A DNA stretch of 6,163 nucleotides from Methylococcaceae bacterium. GTDB taxonomy: Bacteria > Pseudomonadota > Gammaproteobacteria > Methylococcales > Methylomonadaceae. The stretch covers positions 1-6,163 of the forward strand of contig WTBX01000172.1 of NCBI GenBank assembly GCA_013138855.1. Reading direction: 5' to 3'. Below, one piece after another: positions 5,908-6,163 of this stretch (its first letter is position 1; each line of letters begins with the position of its first letter). The translations under genes were made by a program, and so were the position numbers. A model generated the notes under the pieces. It was not told the DNA's origin. It ran no database searches and saw nothing but the letters and a program-made list of their open reading frames with translations.

Positions 5908-6163
5908 TTAATGATGCAAATGTGCCGATAACCAGCGTTTTGCGACTTCTTCGGTTAAGCCTTTACGACGTGCATAATCGCTTAACTGGTCATCACCAAT
6001 TTTACCCACATTAAAATACTGCGCATCTGGATGCGAAAAATACCAACCACTCACCGCTGCGGTGGGATACATGGCAAAGCTTTCCGTTAATTCGATACTG
6101 GTATTCGCCGTCACATTCAACAATTCAAATAATTTAGCTTTTTCAGTATGATCGGGACACGCA
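5908..6163 (-). CDS. metH: Cobalamin-dependent methionine synthase, C-terminal end (5' part beyond window)
   Basis: The frame is open from the right edge to TAA at 5908-5910, giving the last 84 residues plus a split codon. It reads ACPDHTEKAK..., LTESFAMYPTAAVSGWYFSHPDAQYF, VGKIGDDQL and DYARRKGLTEEVAKRWL, matching the extreme C-terminus of E. coli MetH nearly block for block. This is the end of the AdoMet-dependent reactivation domain, which remethylates inactive cob(II)alamin; in E. coli the AdoMet-binding RxxxGY motif lies a few residues before ACPDHTEK, so it falls just outside the window. MetH transfers a methyl group from methyltetrahydrofolate to homocysteine in the cytoplasm. A TTG inside the frame (6121-6123) is not the real start. 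GC is about 43% (109 of 256 by hand count), higher than in the following rnlA. The end looks intact and normal in length. Confidence 0.96.
   Translation of the reverse strand, partial: ACPDHTEKAKLFELLNVTANTSIELTESFAMYPTAAVSGWYFSHPDAQYFNVGKIGDDQLSDYARRKGLTEEVAKRWLSAHLHH

Noticed and set aside
5908..6123. A separate 71-residue protein starting at TTG 6121
   Set aside because: The frame continues to the window edge with MetH sequence (ACPDHTEKAK) upstream, so this is the tail of metH.

Overview
The window looks like chromosomal DNA of a low-GC gammaproteobacterium. The right edge carries the C-terminus of a cobalamin-dependent methionine synthase (MetH), and position 1795-2301 encodes a YqhA/UPF0114 membrane protein; both read much like their E. 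coli counterparts. There are no rRNA or tRNA genes, transposases, integrases or CRISPR arrays, and I cannot name a genus. Every supported gene lies on the minus strand, so transcription runs from the right edge to the left edge.

Region by region, in transcription order: (1) 5908-6163 is the 3' end of metH. (2) 4434-5872 is an rnlA-rnlB toxin-antitoxin pair: RnlA is the HEPN mRNA endoribonuclease first known as RNase LS of E. coli, and RnlB is its antitoxin. The two genes overlap by 4 bases. (3) 2336-4377 is a two-gene Septu-type module: PtuA, an ABC/SMC-like ATPase, and PtuB, an HNH nuclease, again overlapping by 4 bases. (4) 1795-2301 is yqhA. (5) 970-1671 is a six-helix membrane protein of an unnamed family with acidic motifs at its helix ends. 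(6) 1-804 is the 5' part of an exported protein with a CHK...HGD...C module followed by three tandem YYP/W repeats; it runs off the left edge.

The main point of interest is the four-gene block at 2336-5872. It places an RNA-cleaving toxin-antitoxin pair (RnlAB, known from T4 phage exclusion) directly upstream of an ATPase/HNH pair (Septu, anti-phage). All four genes point the same way, only 56 bases separate the two pairs, and the block sits between metH and yqhA. The parts are recognisable, but their tight combination may be a composite or layered defence cassette. Hand base counts differ between metH (about 43% GC), rnlAB (about 31-33%) and the Septu gene sampled (39%), which fits acquisition, possibly in more than one step. 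The left third of the window (membrane protein and repeat protein) has unknown function and is less likely to belong to the defence block.
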